Source of the DNA: Trissonchulus latispiculum
Taxonomy: Eukaryota; Nematoda; Enoplea; Enoplida; Ironidae
Assembly: GCA_030248195.1 (NCBI GenBank)
Contig: JASAND010011151.1
Span: forward strand, 16,948 to 80,947
Length of the DNA: 64,000 nucleotides
Direction: 5' to 3'
Both the position numbers and the translations under genes were made by a program. This document shows positions 11,471 to 22,287 of the stretch, piece after piece. Under the pieces are notes generated by a model. That model was given only the letters and a program-made list of their open reading frames with translations, did not search any database and was not told where the DNA came from. Positions within the stretch are counted from its first letter, which is position 1, and the number at the start of each line of letters is the position of its first letter.

Positions 11471-12812
11471 AGCTGTAAACGTTTCTAGCACGAAATAGTT
11501 TCGACAACGCTTAAATAGTATGTTGTGCTCACCGCTAACCTCACTAACTGTTTAAGTTTTTGTTCGACGGGGGCCGTCATAATAAGTTATTAACCTGAGG
11601 CAAACAAACCTCAACAAAACTCGTCCAAGGGGACGATTACTCTTAATCGCACTTAATGAATAAATCATTTTCTCAAGGCCCCCGTGGGTTGAAATAAAAC
11701 TTGAAATGTTGAAAACATTTGCATTATGCAAATTAGGTTGCAGTTTGCTTGTAAGGTTTGGCTTGTTTAGCGCGCATGCAAAAGTATAAAGTTCTGTGTG
11801 AGTGACCGAAGAAGCTTTTTAACGCAAACTATTGAAGCATATGAGTGTCGAAAAATATTTGAAAGCAGAGTCTGATGATAAAATGATTTCTTACAGTCAC
11901 CTCGCTACATTCGCTACCAAGGTCAAGAGTTGAGCCAGCGTATACATTTCTGAAAGGAACGGAAATGCGGATGCTGAATTAATGTCATATCATTTACCCG
12001 AGATACATGATAAGGCTATCAAAACGTCCATTAGCTCCACCTGGCAGGCAGTCACATCTTGACAGTCTCGAAGAATTACCCTGGGAAGCATTTTAAAATA
12101 GGGTGCTCGAACTTAGGTGTACCAAAAGGTTAGTTCGTGGGGGTCGTTTTTCTCTCCTTTCTTTGTAAATTAATCACAGGCCACTTGGGATTAGCGCAAG
12201 GCACTGGTACGAGACTGTCAATCTATTAATTACACTAAAGGCAGTCACAGGGGTCAACATGATTCTTCTAACTAATAAAGTTAATTCGATTTGTTTGCTT
12301 ATTTTGAGTCTACCTACTCTAATCAGAATTCCTGTCTAAAGCTAAACTCTCTCGCTCGACTTGACTTAGGTTAAGCCCGAATGAGTCAAATAAATTGAAT
12401 TGATTACTTAATGAAATAGGTAAATTATTAACATTCAATATAAGAGGAATTAAGTTATACAAAATAACAAAACAGTCTCAATAATACAAACAAGACAGTA
12501 CAATGGGTTTATGTCGGTTCAGATACAATTTCTGTTTCAAACCTCCAGTTTTAGTCAATTCTTTTGGAAAACTCACCCAGTTAAAACATGTTATTTTCTC
12601 TAATTCTTGGTCAGTTTAAACTCACAGTTTAAGCTACCTTGCTGGTCCTGTATCCAAGTGTTGAGTGTGTGGTCCGGTGACAGGTCCACCGAAGCGTAGA
12701 GAAAAGGAAAAATCACAGTAAAACCGAAATAAGAAAATAGAGACAGCCGTTGGTATAGAAAAAAACAGTCGAATCGTGGCTAGACCCGAGACGAGATGAG
12801 GAAAAGTATTAA
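11471..12812. other. Gene-free AT-rich DNA
   Basis: Stop codons in all frames and no recognised protein blocks. It may be the remnant of an old LTR element, judging by composition only. Nothing firm can be assigned. Confidence 0.3.
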
Positions 12813-12897
12813 CCGGTCTCTCCCAAGAATGGGCCCTCGGTTAAACTGATAAACTAGAAGTGCCAAACGGTCTCTCCCACAATGGGCCCTCGGTTGT
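12813..12897. repeat. Two-copy tandem repeat
   Basis: The block CGGTCTCTCCCA(A/C) plus AATGGGCCCTCGGTT occurs twice about 55 bases apart (around 12814-12843 and 12869-12897). It lies in otherwise unassigned DNA. Confidence 0.55.
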
Positions 12898-13900
12898 ACG
12901 TATCACAAGCAAAAGACGTAAAGCAGAATACAGCAAAAGACGACTAACTTCAACGGCGGCCAAACCACGGCTGACTTGGAATTTTGGGAAATTTTTGAGG
13001 TTCGGGGGAAGACGTGTCAATCATGTGTGTGTGACATGTAGAGGCGGAGCTTGCGGCTCCTTTTCATGTGATGCGTTATGTATGCGCATGTGATGCTTGT
13101 GTGTATCGTCATACGTCACTTATCAGTGACGTATGAACCCAGCTCAAGGGGTGAAGAAGGCTCCCCAAATTCCCAAACTTGGGCGCATTAAGCCCACTTA
13201 GTTTCCTGGGGGATAAGTCCCCGAATTTTGATCCTTTTCGTAAACAGAATCATAATTCTTCAAAAGCACTTTCTTTTCAAACTTCCCAACAAAGCCTTCC
13301 AAATTCAATCAAGATACTGTTCAGTAAACACCTTCAAACATCGGACCGCAAAAATGGAGACTACAATTAAATCGGAGAATTGGAGATTACAGTCAAAATA
13401 CCTAGCTAGCACGAAAACCACCAGAAATGAATTGTGCCATTACAAAAATAAACTGTTCAATTACCGAATTACAAATTAGTCACAAATAAAACAAAAATCA
13501 ATCCACAAAGGCAATTATACTATTCTAATATTCTAAAAACAATTATTACTATTTCAATCCCTCGTTCTAGCTTCTAGCTTCTTGCAAAGCAAATCTAATA
13601 TTCTAAAATTTCTATCCTCCACACTCTCCACCGCAAAAAATGGGGTAGGCGTTTGCTAAGGGGGAAAATTGTATCAAAAAAGGATGCAACAATAACAAGT
13701 CTGATATCGATAAGTCAACAAAATACGAAATACATAATTAGTGAACTGAGTTAGACAATTTATCTGTACAGCCGAAAATTCATGCAATTACAGAGTCTAC
13801 AAAATTCAAGTTCATTAAAATCTTTTTGTCAGTGGTAACGGCTGTGGCAGCAATAGTTCAGTAGGCAGTTCGTTCAGTGCAGCATGGGTAGGGACGACGA
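12898..13900. other. Gene-free DNA
   Basis: No ORF with coding character. It contains GC-richer patches near 12950-13150 and AT-rich stretches after that. I see no RNA gene or clear element boundary. Confidence 0.3.
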
Positions 13901-13904
13901 GTGT

Positions 13905-14005
13905 GGGAGATAGCCGGAGAGGGACCTACGACGGCTAGAGCTCCAGGGGTTGGGGACGGGGGAGATGACCGGAGAGGGACCTACGACGGTCAGAGCTCCA
14001 GGCTG
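13905..14005. repeat. Two-copy tandem repeat, about 57-bp period
   Basis: CCGGAGAGGGACCTACGACG with the following CAGAGCTCCAGG or CTAGAGCTCCAGG occurs twice (around 13912 and 13970). A GATGAC-type microsatellite follows at 14274-14300. Overlapping ORFs on both strands come from the stop-poor repeat. Confidence 0.6.
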
Positions 14006-16004
14006 CAGACAGTGGTAGTGGTTGGCGGCCGGTTGCAGTTCACTTCGGCCGAGGGAAGGAGTGGGTGCAGAACTGCCACCCTGAGGGAATGTTGATACCA
14101 ATTGGGCAGGCTGGTGGAGGTATCACACGCAGTCGGTAGTGGAGATTCGGAGGATGGGGTCCAAATGGGCAATTACCAGGGCATTGAGTGTGCCGCTGGT
14201 CAGGGAAGTCAGCGGGTGCCGCTGTGGGGAACGAAGATGAGCCGGATTCTGAGACTAGTGAGAGCCGGGGTGGTGATGACGATAACGATGACGATGACGG
14301 TGCTGGTGGGATGATGGTGACAGATCCGACGGTGCTGAAGGTGAAGACGTCGATGAGTGAGAGTGAATCGAACCACGGACCAACCGATCAGGACCAGAAT
14401 AGAAAAAACCACTGATAGAAAAACCAGCCTATAATTAGAACATTGTCCGGAATGAGTAAACAGTAAAACAAAAACAACAATAAGATTTCAATGCTGAGTG
14501 TTAATCTCAGCACGGACCAAGAGAATCTAGTGTAACAACCTCCATATGATTCGTAGGATTCAAAATCATGACCGAACGAATATTAATCGAAACATCCATT
14601 GGGATCTATAGAATTAAACAGAAGTGTCCACTGGACTGCGTAACCCAGAAAACCAAAAGTACTCTCCGTCAGAAATTAAGGTGGGTTGCGAAAGATTCCA
14701 CTTGGCGTGAGGGTTCCCTGACATTTCTGTTCCTTCGTTTGGTTTTCTTTAGGGTTCCCTCTTATTCTTTTGTTTTGATTCTTCTGGTAGCTAATTGTTT
14801 CTTTATTTTGGCCATGTTTTGCCATCCATAATGTCTATATATGTTCATCCATAGTGTCTATAGTATATTTGTCCCAAATCTATGTTGTTGTCTTGAAAAT
14901 GTGTAAGGTGGTTGAGAAGTCTGTTTGTTTGGTTTGTCAAATTGTGTTTTGTGTTTTGTTTCGGTCACAGCCGACACAGTTTTACCCAGTGTCAGTCCGA
15001 AGTGTCAGTCCGGACTCGTCTGTGAGCCGTGTAGTTCGCAGGCAGTGGGGATTGTTTGGCTCCACTTTTAGCCTTAGCTAGGTCTAACTCGCGTTTTATC
15101 TCTAAAGCTACTACTTGGACGTCCAAAACTAATGTAACCCAGTTTTGTCATTGATTAACCTTTCATGGCACCTGTATTGATCGCCGCGCGGGGGGCCGGC
15201 GGCGGAAAAGAGAGGTATTTTGTGAGGTATTGCCCAGTGAGGCACTGACAGTCAACTGCGCAACAGCGCAGCAGTGAATTGAAGTTGGTGTCATCTTCAC
15301 AATTGTGCTGTAAAAGTATATTCTATACGACGAAATTATTCAACTTTGAGCTATTTTGACATTTGTCTTATTCATGAATGATAAGGATGATTTCTTTTTG
15401 GGCTAGCTACCCCACTAGTACAAAGGGTATAAAAGAGAGAGAAAGCGTAGCTTTTTGGCAGTTGGTTAGTCAATCGCGTTGGAACTAGTTGGGTGCGTTG
15501 TAGTTGGGGGCCGGATTCTAAGGCAAGTTTACAAGTGTACAAGTCTCAGTTTCGTGTTCAGACAGTTAACTGGTTGAGGGTATTTCGATTGTTTAGGTGT
15601 TGTTGGGGGAGAGGGTAACGCCCTCCCTATATTCTCTGCTTTTCTTATTCTATTTTTGTGTTCACTCTGAATTTATGCTTATTCAAGTTTGACCTGATTT
15701 TATATTTGTATATGAAGAATGTAAGGTGGTACAGCGGTGTTTCAATTGCAGTATAGGCAACGGTCGCTTAGGGCTAACTTCTGATTCTACTTCAGTACTC
15801 GCTTTCCCTATTTGCTCTAATCAGGTTAAGGCCTAGGCATCACACACTGAGCTCGAACCAAGCAATCTTTATTGAGTCAGTACATCAGTTTATCATTGAG
15901 GGTACACACTAACCCTCACACTAATGTATTAGCATGCAATGTGCTCGATACATCAAGGCTGAGATCACGCTTCTCAACGCGACATTTTTTCGACAAATTA
16001 AATA
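14006..16004. other. Gene-free DNA with one TATA-like site
   Basis: No recognisable coding sequence. TATAAAAG at 15428-15435 in a purine-rich setting could be a core promoter, perhaps of a decayed LTR, but nothing downstream looks like a gene. A GC-rich patch lies at 15180-15205. Confidence 0.3.
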
Positions 16005-16011
16005 CTATAAC

Positions 16012-16393
16012 CAAGAGTACATAATGATAAGAGTGTGACAGCAGGCAAGCTCTCTGTTATCAGCTGCAGGTACATGCCCTGTATGCTAACGCCCTACCCC
16101 CCCCCACAAATCGGTACCTAGTTAACCCGCCTCACTAATCAAAACCCAGTCAACCACTCCCCCCACAAATCAGACCCTAGTGAAACGACCCTCCCCACAA
16201 ATCAGACACTAGTGAAATCCACTAGTGTCTGATTTGTGGGGGAGGGGTGGTTGACTGGGGTCTGATTTGTGGGGGGGGGGTTAACTAGGTACCGATTTGT
16301 GGGAGGGTAGGGCGTTAGCGTGCAAAGCATGTACCTGCAGCTGATAACAAGAGAGCTTGCCTGCTGTTATACTCTTATCATTATGTACTCTTG
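16012..16393. mobile_element. Fold-back element, CAAGAGT family copy 3
   Basis: 382 bp, nearly a perfect palindrome with arms of about 190 bp. It begins CAAGAGTACATAATGATAAG and ends with the inverted match ...TATGTACTCTTG. Flanked by CTATAAC at 16005-16011 and 16394-16400. The arms contain the repeated phrase ACAAATCAGACCCTAGT also seen in copy 2. Confidence 0.8.
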
Positions 16394-16400
16394 CTATAAC

Positions 16401-17199
16401 CAAGAGTACATAATAACTTAGAGTGTGACAAGCGTCAAGCTCTTAGTTATTAGGCTTGGGGACATCATCTGCACGATAACGGCTGACCCCCACAAATTAG
16501 ACCCATCACTTCAAAGAAATTCGCACGCTATGTTTGTGTGCTGAAGCTCGCAACAGACGCATATTGAACCAACTGAGTAGTTGTGTTTTCTAGCTTTAGA
16601 ACGTAGGCATCATAGGTTAACGCGGGGGGTCTGGGGGGCCCAAGCCCCCCCCAACCCGGACAAGGTACAAGCCCTATCGCCGTTGGGGACTAGGGGTAAC
16701 GAAAAAATGGCCAAGGGGTAACCAAAAAAGCCGGAAAAAATTTGTTTTACAGTAAAACTTCAAACATTTCCGGCTTCGCCGGAATTTTGTAGTTAAAATG
16801 TTTAATTTTTCGGGAATATCGGGTAAAATTTTGAATTTTTTTTAAAAATGCAAAATTCTTTGCAGATTTTGATAAAAAATTGCAAAATTTGATAAAATTA
16901 GCGTTAATTTTTCGAAAAAGTTTACAAATATATTCTTGAGGAACAAACCCCCCTGAGAATTTTTGTTCCACGTACAAGCCCCCTCAAAATGTTTTTGGGA
17001 CAAGTCCCCTCAAAATTTTTTTGGGACAAGCCCCCCCCCAAGACCCGACCCTATGTTAATGTATGGTAGGCATAGCGCGCGAATTTTTTTGAAGTGATGG
17101 GTCTAATTTGTGCAGGGGTCAGATCGTGCAGATCATGTCCAAAAGCCTAATAACTAAGAGCTTGACGCTTGTCACACTCTTAGTTATTATGTAATCTTC
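16401..17199. mobile_element. Fold-back element, CAAGAGT family copy 4
   Basis: 799 bp. It begins CAAGAGTACATAATAACT and ends AGTTATTATGTAATCTTC. It shares the CTATAAC at 16394-16400 with copy 3 and has a third CTATAAC at 17200-17206. Inner DNA is a run of C- and G-rich strings and AT tracts with no credible ORF. The two copies sit back to back on the same target heptamer. Confidence 0.8.
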
Positions 17200-17470
17200 C
17201 TATAACTTAGAGTTGTAGGTTGGACAGATATAAGTTTTATATTACTATGTTGCAGAAAACCATATCTTTTTAAACGATACAATCATTATGTAGTTCGGTT
17301 TTGGTTATCTCTTACAAGTTTGTCAATAAATATCCTTTTCAAATTAATACTATGGATTTCATCAATTCTTCAAAATAGCTTATGCCGTTGTCAAAATTAT
17401 GAGAGATTGCCTCAACAGAACTATATAATTTTGAATCGATAAAAGGATCTCGTTCTACGCAACATAAAAA

Positions 17471-18160
17471 TTAAAATCTGCCTGTACAATCTTCTTCTGA
17501 AATAACAGTATTTAACTTGTCGAAAACACCCATTTTTGAAACTGGAAGCGTAGCATATTTACACGGTGAGACACACGTTCTCCTCTTCCCCATATGATTA
17601 GCGACCTTAATGTTTCGAGCATATTGCAAACTTAGCGGCTTTGAAAGCGCTGAGTGTTTTACTTTTCCTATTATACAGTCTTGAAGTAACAAATTAAAAT
17701 AGCTTACATACTGTAACAATCTGACAGGCGGTTTCAGCTTCTTCTGTTTATTGTCTTTCATTCCATGGACCTCTGTACCTTCATCATCCTCGTTGGAAAA
17801 ATTTAAAGTGAACGATTGGCTCAAAGGGGGTGTCTCGTTGATGATGTTGACGTCATTTACATCGTCAGACTCGATTCGAACACTTTTCCTTTGTTCAGCC
17901 TTTGCGTTTTGGATTGATTCAGCAGGTGGTTTGACCTGAGTAATGGCATAACTAATCCCGAATCAGCTTCCGCCGCCGCCTTTGTGTCGCTTTCATCCCT
18001 GTTTTCAAAATTTCAGCAAACACGAACTCCGCTTTTTCCTCTGGCTTTTGAATAAGTCGATATAGTTGCGCCTGGCTGGATCCGGTACTAGGATGTCGGG
18101 ATTGTCCGCAGAAATCGCATAATATCGGAGGCGTAATCTTGAGTATCCTGGCATTTCTCC
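17471..18160 (-). pseudogene. Broken coding stretch, unknown protein
   Basis: On the minus strand the frame ending at 17471 stays open back to about 17960 and gives roughly 160 residues (block KPPVRLLQYVSYFNLLLQDC near the middle). Upstream, two other frames carry plausible coding text: RLIQKPEEKAEFVFAEILK at about 18010-18065 and DESDTKAAAEADSG just below 18000. The three read as one protein broken by frameshifts near 17995 and 17940. An alternative is a real exon with acceptor ATTACTCAG near 17937. The composition is acidic then Lys-rich. I do not recognise the family. Open length on DNA this AT-rich is the main support. Confidence 0.3.
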
Positions 18161-18725
18161 AATTCGATCAATCTCTGCGAACAATCCCGACCCTAGCTGA
18201 TCCGAACTGCGAGCTGCGAACAATCCCGACCTGATATCTTGTTGCGGTATCAGCAACTCGTGTTGGCTCCGAAAACGGCGGATTCATGACAGTAACTAGT
18301 AACTATATATATGCATTTTTCCTGCCTTGTGAGCACCGCCAAATAACGCGTTCCTCCGCGGTAGCGCCCAGGCTGGCCGAGAGCGTGTTAGGCTTAAAAT
18401 AGAGCGTGCTTTTACGCGTCTAAGCCTAAGCCATTTTTAAGCATAAGCTCAGCTTTATTAATTAAGCTAATTAGCATTTTCAAAAAATCTTTGCTCACAG
18501 AGTAGGCAAAGTTCACATCTCTACTTTGCTTACTTCATTTTACTGCGAAGATCTTAACCTTGGTCTGTTTATGCTTCCTGTGCAGTGCACTGGTGTGCTT
18601 GCGTTGTATTGGTCTATCACCTATTACCTTTACGCAATGGATCACCTACTACCTTTACGCAAGTAAAATAGCGTTTTCTATTCCGTTCTCATGTCGACCC
18701 TGCAGGGATAACCAGTTACGAATAA
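18161..18725. other. DNA upstream of the LINE ORF1
   Basis: Stop codons in all frames except short runs. The nearest candidate starts for the LINE ORF1 (ATG at 18648 and 18684) run into stops within a few codons. It probably contains the LINE 5' end, whose exact position cannot be fixed here. Confidence 0.3.
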
Positions 18726-18825
18726 CTGGGAAGAGCTACTAATGTTGCTGTATGTTCCGTATCTGTTCAGACCGAATCTCCGCAGGCCCCAGCAACTGCT
18801 GGCTTGTCTAACGAGGCAGTTGCGT

Positions 18826-18933
18826 CTGTATCCACGGCGAGCGTCTATACCCAATCGGACTGTGATCTCCTACACCTATCTGTATCTACGGCGAGCGTGT
18901 GTACCCAATCGGACTATGATCTCCTAGACCCTT
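18826..18933 (+). repeat. Two-copy 54-bp coding tandem repeat
   Basis: GCGAGCGT(C/G)T plus ACCCAATCGGACT blocks repeat with a 54-base period and so keep the reading frame. They encode two copies of an 18-residue Ser/Thr/Asp-rich unit ahead of the NADAR domain. Confidence 0.7.
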
Positions 18934-19480
18934 CTACCTCTGCTCCCACGTCAGTAGAAGCTGGGTCACAGTGCTGTCCAGCCACTGTCCCTTCTTCTAA
19001 TCCAAGGATTGTTCAGGGTTTTTCTGATCCACTCTCCAACCTGTATCAGTTTAATTTCATATATAAAGGTGTCCAGTATAAGTCGGTCGATCACGGTTTT
19101 CATAATTTGCGGGCTATTCGATTTGGCCACGCAGGCCTCACGCATCCTGAATGCTGCTCATGGCGGTGTCGCAATTCGCCTTTCTAAGGAGTTGCGCATT
19201 AGAGATCGTTCTGAAGAAGACGTAAAACTGATGGAAAGCTTAATTTGTGAAAAAATGGTTCAATGCTATTCCTTCCGCCAATCACTTCGTGACTCGGGTG
19301 ACGCTCCTTTAATTCATTCTACTTATCCAGCTGACAAATTCTGGGCTTCGGGTCTGCATCATATGGACGTGGAAGGAGCAAAGGTTCCAACTTTACCGGG
19401 ACTTAATGTGTTTGGCAATATTCTAATGGATTTTCGACGGACTTTGAAGCCTGAATCAGAATAGTCTAACCCTGATATTA

Positions 19481-19484
19481 ACGT
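19481..19484 (+). other. Target site duplication of LTR1 (left)
   Basis: ACGT just before the left LTR, matching ACGT at 36725-36728. Confidence 0.75.
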
Positions 19485-20077
19485 TGTAAAGATATTTGTT
19501 TGCCTCAGTAAAAGAGTCAATTTAAATTAAAGGAAGAGTTGCTAAGTTCGTGAGTGTGCGCATGTCAAACCTCGTCCTTAACTCGCTTACTCCCTAAACA
19601 ACTACAGCAGGCGACGGCAGTCCAAATTCGGTACCGTGAGTTTACTGGTTTTTAAGACAAAGTTATAAATTTGACAAAAAGACAAAATAATATTCAGTTC
19701 CAAGAAATGCAAGAACATACAGCTCACAAAACTCAAAAGAAATAGAAAATTTCACGAAATTATACACGAATACCACAAAATAATCAACTAACCCAAAATG
19801 GGGGAAGGAACAGAATTTCCCAACCAAAGAGAGCAAAAACTAACCCGAAGTTAACCCAACAGTGGGAGACGGCAATTACACCACCCGACCGACCGCTAGA
19901 GAAAAATTCCCAAGACTGAGTGCGCAAGCGCTCAATTTCAATGGCGGACTAGAATTAGCTAAGGAACCGAGGTTCCTACACAGAAGTACAATTTTTCATT
20001 TATCGTTCGTAAAGATAACACTACGTTTTGGATAATTTTAAGTAAAAATCAAGAAGAGTATCCGAAAATAGTTCACA
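19485..20077 (-). repeat. LTR1 3' LTR
   Basis: 593 bp, TG...CA bounded on both strands, 3' LTR relative to the minus-strand coding direction. Differs from the partner at four positions (one each in CCTTA/CCCTA, GCGACGG/GCGCCGG, ATTCAG/ATTTAG and AAGAG/AATAG). Confidence 0.9.
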
Positions 20078-20095
20078 GATTACCCCCTCTTTTGA
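20078..20095 (-). other. Polypurine tract of LTR1
   Basis: On the minus strand the bases just before the 3' LTR read AAAAGAGGGGGTAATC. A purine run in this place primes plus-strand DNA synthesis in LTR elements. Confidence 0.65.
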
Positions 20096-22287
20096 AACGC
20101 GCGCCCTCGCCGCGGCCTCCAGGCAAAATTAGTAGCCATAAAAATGAGGGTTAGCCTGCGTAACTTAGCTACTAGTAGAGGTAAAACGTCGTTTTAGTAA
20201 GCAGAAAAATTAAAATTGTATCTCACTCGAGCCCCTGGCTTTGCCAAATTTTAGGGGTCTGTTTTCGAGACACGGGTGAAGCTACTTCGGCACGTGCCGG
20301 ACAACACACAAACGTTTAGAGGACATAGACTCAACACAAAAGACAAATAACCCTGCAGCCGCGACGGGAGCGCAGGTCTCAAATGGGAGAGTAACCCGAA
20401 AGATTTTAAAGAGATATGGGGAAACTCTATTCAAAACATCACACTACAGGAGTACTAATTCAAAACTATACATAATAGAAACTAAACAACTATACAGTAG
20501 GAAATATACTATGAATGACTAAACAAAATAGAATTTTGAACCCCAGCTATATATAAAAAATATGTTATATATATGTGCTCCGGGAGAGGCTACACCGGAG
20601 GAAAATTTATAGAAATTTATAAGAAATTGCGCGAAAAGAACGAAAACAGACGCGTACCCAGTCCAGGGAAGCCTCCCCCGGAGTAAGCATATTATGCACG
20701 AATCTGATTAAATGCCAAAATAAAGCTGCATAAAAATAAAGCACACAAGTAGAATTGTAGCTGCACCGACAAAATGGCAAAATTGGCAAAGACGAATGGC
20801 AGTAACAAAATTATGCATGGTAAACCCGCGGTACAATAAACAGTAGTAAAAACAAAAACAAAACAGTTAGAAACGGAGTAACATACGACATATATAGGAC
20901 GGACTAGCCGAACTAGGGGGCACCCGAAAAGAAAAATCTAAAAGAAAACTGCAGAAAAAGATAGAAAATTGGGAAAGATCAAAGGAATTTAAAAGGGAGA
21001 AATCAAGGGAAAACCCCATAAAGTATAAACCCAAATGTATTCCCCCCAACCTGTTAAAGCTATCAGACAACAATAAAGCGTAGAAATGGAATGAAAAACA
21101 CACAACACGATTAGAAAAAATGGGAAAAGGGGGAGGGGGAGCGGACGAGTAGGGGACATAACCGGAATATAACATATATCACACACTTGACTGTCATAAA
21201 AATATGTACTGATGATTGATGGCAAAGCAGATCAAAGTTCATATAGCATGAAGCAAAAGAGGCTGCCGAGAAACCCTCCGGGAATTCCATCAACCGGACT
21301 TCGGACCAACCTCCGGGAGGAGAGCGGGCGCCCCTCGGCGCAAGCCGCTCCGGACCAAACCCATACACCGGTCAAAAGGCAGAACCAGGCCCACACCAAG
21401 CACCCGGGCCTCTCCAATAGTAGACACAAAACAGCTCGCCTAAGGGAAAAACACTTTACACAACAGACACATTAGCAGAAAGGGGAACTCGCCGCAGAAT
21501 GGGGACTGGGGGGTGAGGGAAGGGGAAGTATGTTATAGTAAACAAAGACAAACAAAAAAGGAGTAAATACGGCATAGTATATGGGATTAACATACGGCAC
21601 GAGGCCTACAGTAGACAAAATAGCAAAAATAGCATTATAATATAAGGCACAATGGCCACAGTCACAAATATAAGGCACATCGGCCTAGACAGTACAACAT
21701 AAGGGCCCGATTAATTTAGGGAAGAGGGGAGGCGAGCCTACGGCTACTGCAGCCTGGAGAGTATCCAGACAACCAGCGACCGTAGACTGCGCCGAAATCA
21801 AAGAAAGCGAAAAAATAAACTACGGAATCTAAGATGCCGGTCCGAGGTTGACCGCCCACCCTTGCCCGGCCAGAAGCCAGACACAGGCGACGAGCAACCA
21901 CGGACCCGCCGAGATACGGGACGGTAGAACAACCCCAGTACTATTGCAAATAAAAAATTTAAAGTAAAATTTTGATAAAATAGAGTAAGTAGTCGTATAC
22001 GGGATAAAAAATAAAAGATGTGTAAGAATTCGCAAAATTTAAATCGCTTTTGAAAAGAAGACGCCACTTTTTATTGAAACGTTAAAGGCAAGAAGAGTCA
22101 AATAAGAGAATACTTTTATCAGACAAGAAAATCATGTGCGAAAAGACATAGTCCAATTTGTTTCCCGAAAAATAAATGCTAGACCACATATAAAACGAAG
22201 AACAAACCCCCCCCCAAAACAAAGCAACAACACCCCCCGCAGTACGGGCCACGTGAATATCCCACCCCGCCACATAGACAAACACAA
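20096..22287 (-). other. LTR1 3' non-coding region
   Basis: About 2.2 kb between the NADAR stop and the polypurine tract. No ORF above 102 residues has coding character on either strand, and there is no pol-like block. A C/G-rich patch lies around 21280-21370. Confidence 0.6.

Larger units (their letters stand above)
18726..19484 (+). pseudogene. LINE ORF1, 5' part: NADAR domain
   Basis: Frame 0 is open from 18726. After a Ser/Thr-rich start with an 18-residue tandem repeat (VSTASVYTQSD / VSTASVCTQSD) comes a NADAR (YbiA, DUF1768) domain: FSDPLSNLYQFNFIYKGVQY, then VDHGFHNLRAIRF where most members have Glu-His. After a one-base shift near 19140 it continues with ILNAAHGGVAIRLSKELR, ADKFWASG (the D-x-x-W active-site block) and GLNVFGNILMDFR. 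NADAR enzymes cleave N-glycosidic bonds, of ADP-ribose on guanine in some bacteria and of riboflavin precursors in others. The substrate here is unknown. A TAG at 19462-19464 interrupts the frame, which otherwise runs into LTR1 at 19485 and resumes in frame at 36729. The Glu-to-Asp change in the usual E-H pair may affect activity. Confidence 0.8.

Noticed and set aside
13874..14415. Cluster of overlapping ORFs around 14 kb
   Set aside because: Stop-poor because of GC-richer tandem and GATGAC repeats. No frame stands out, and none is continued by a splice site.
16081..16310. Repeated ACAAATCAGACCCTAGT phrases as a CRISPR-like array
   Set aside because: They are inverted and direct copies inside a fold-back element, with no regular spacers, in a eukaryotic genome.
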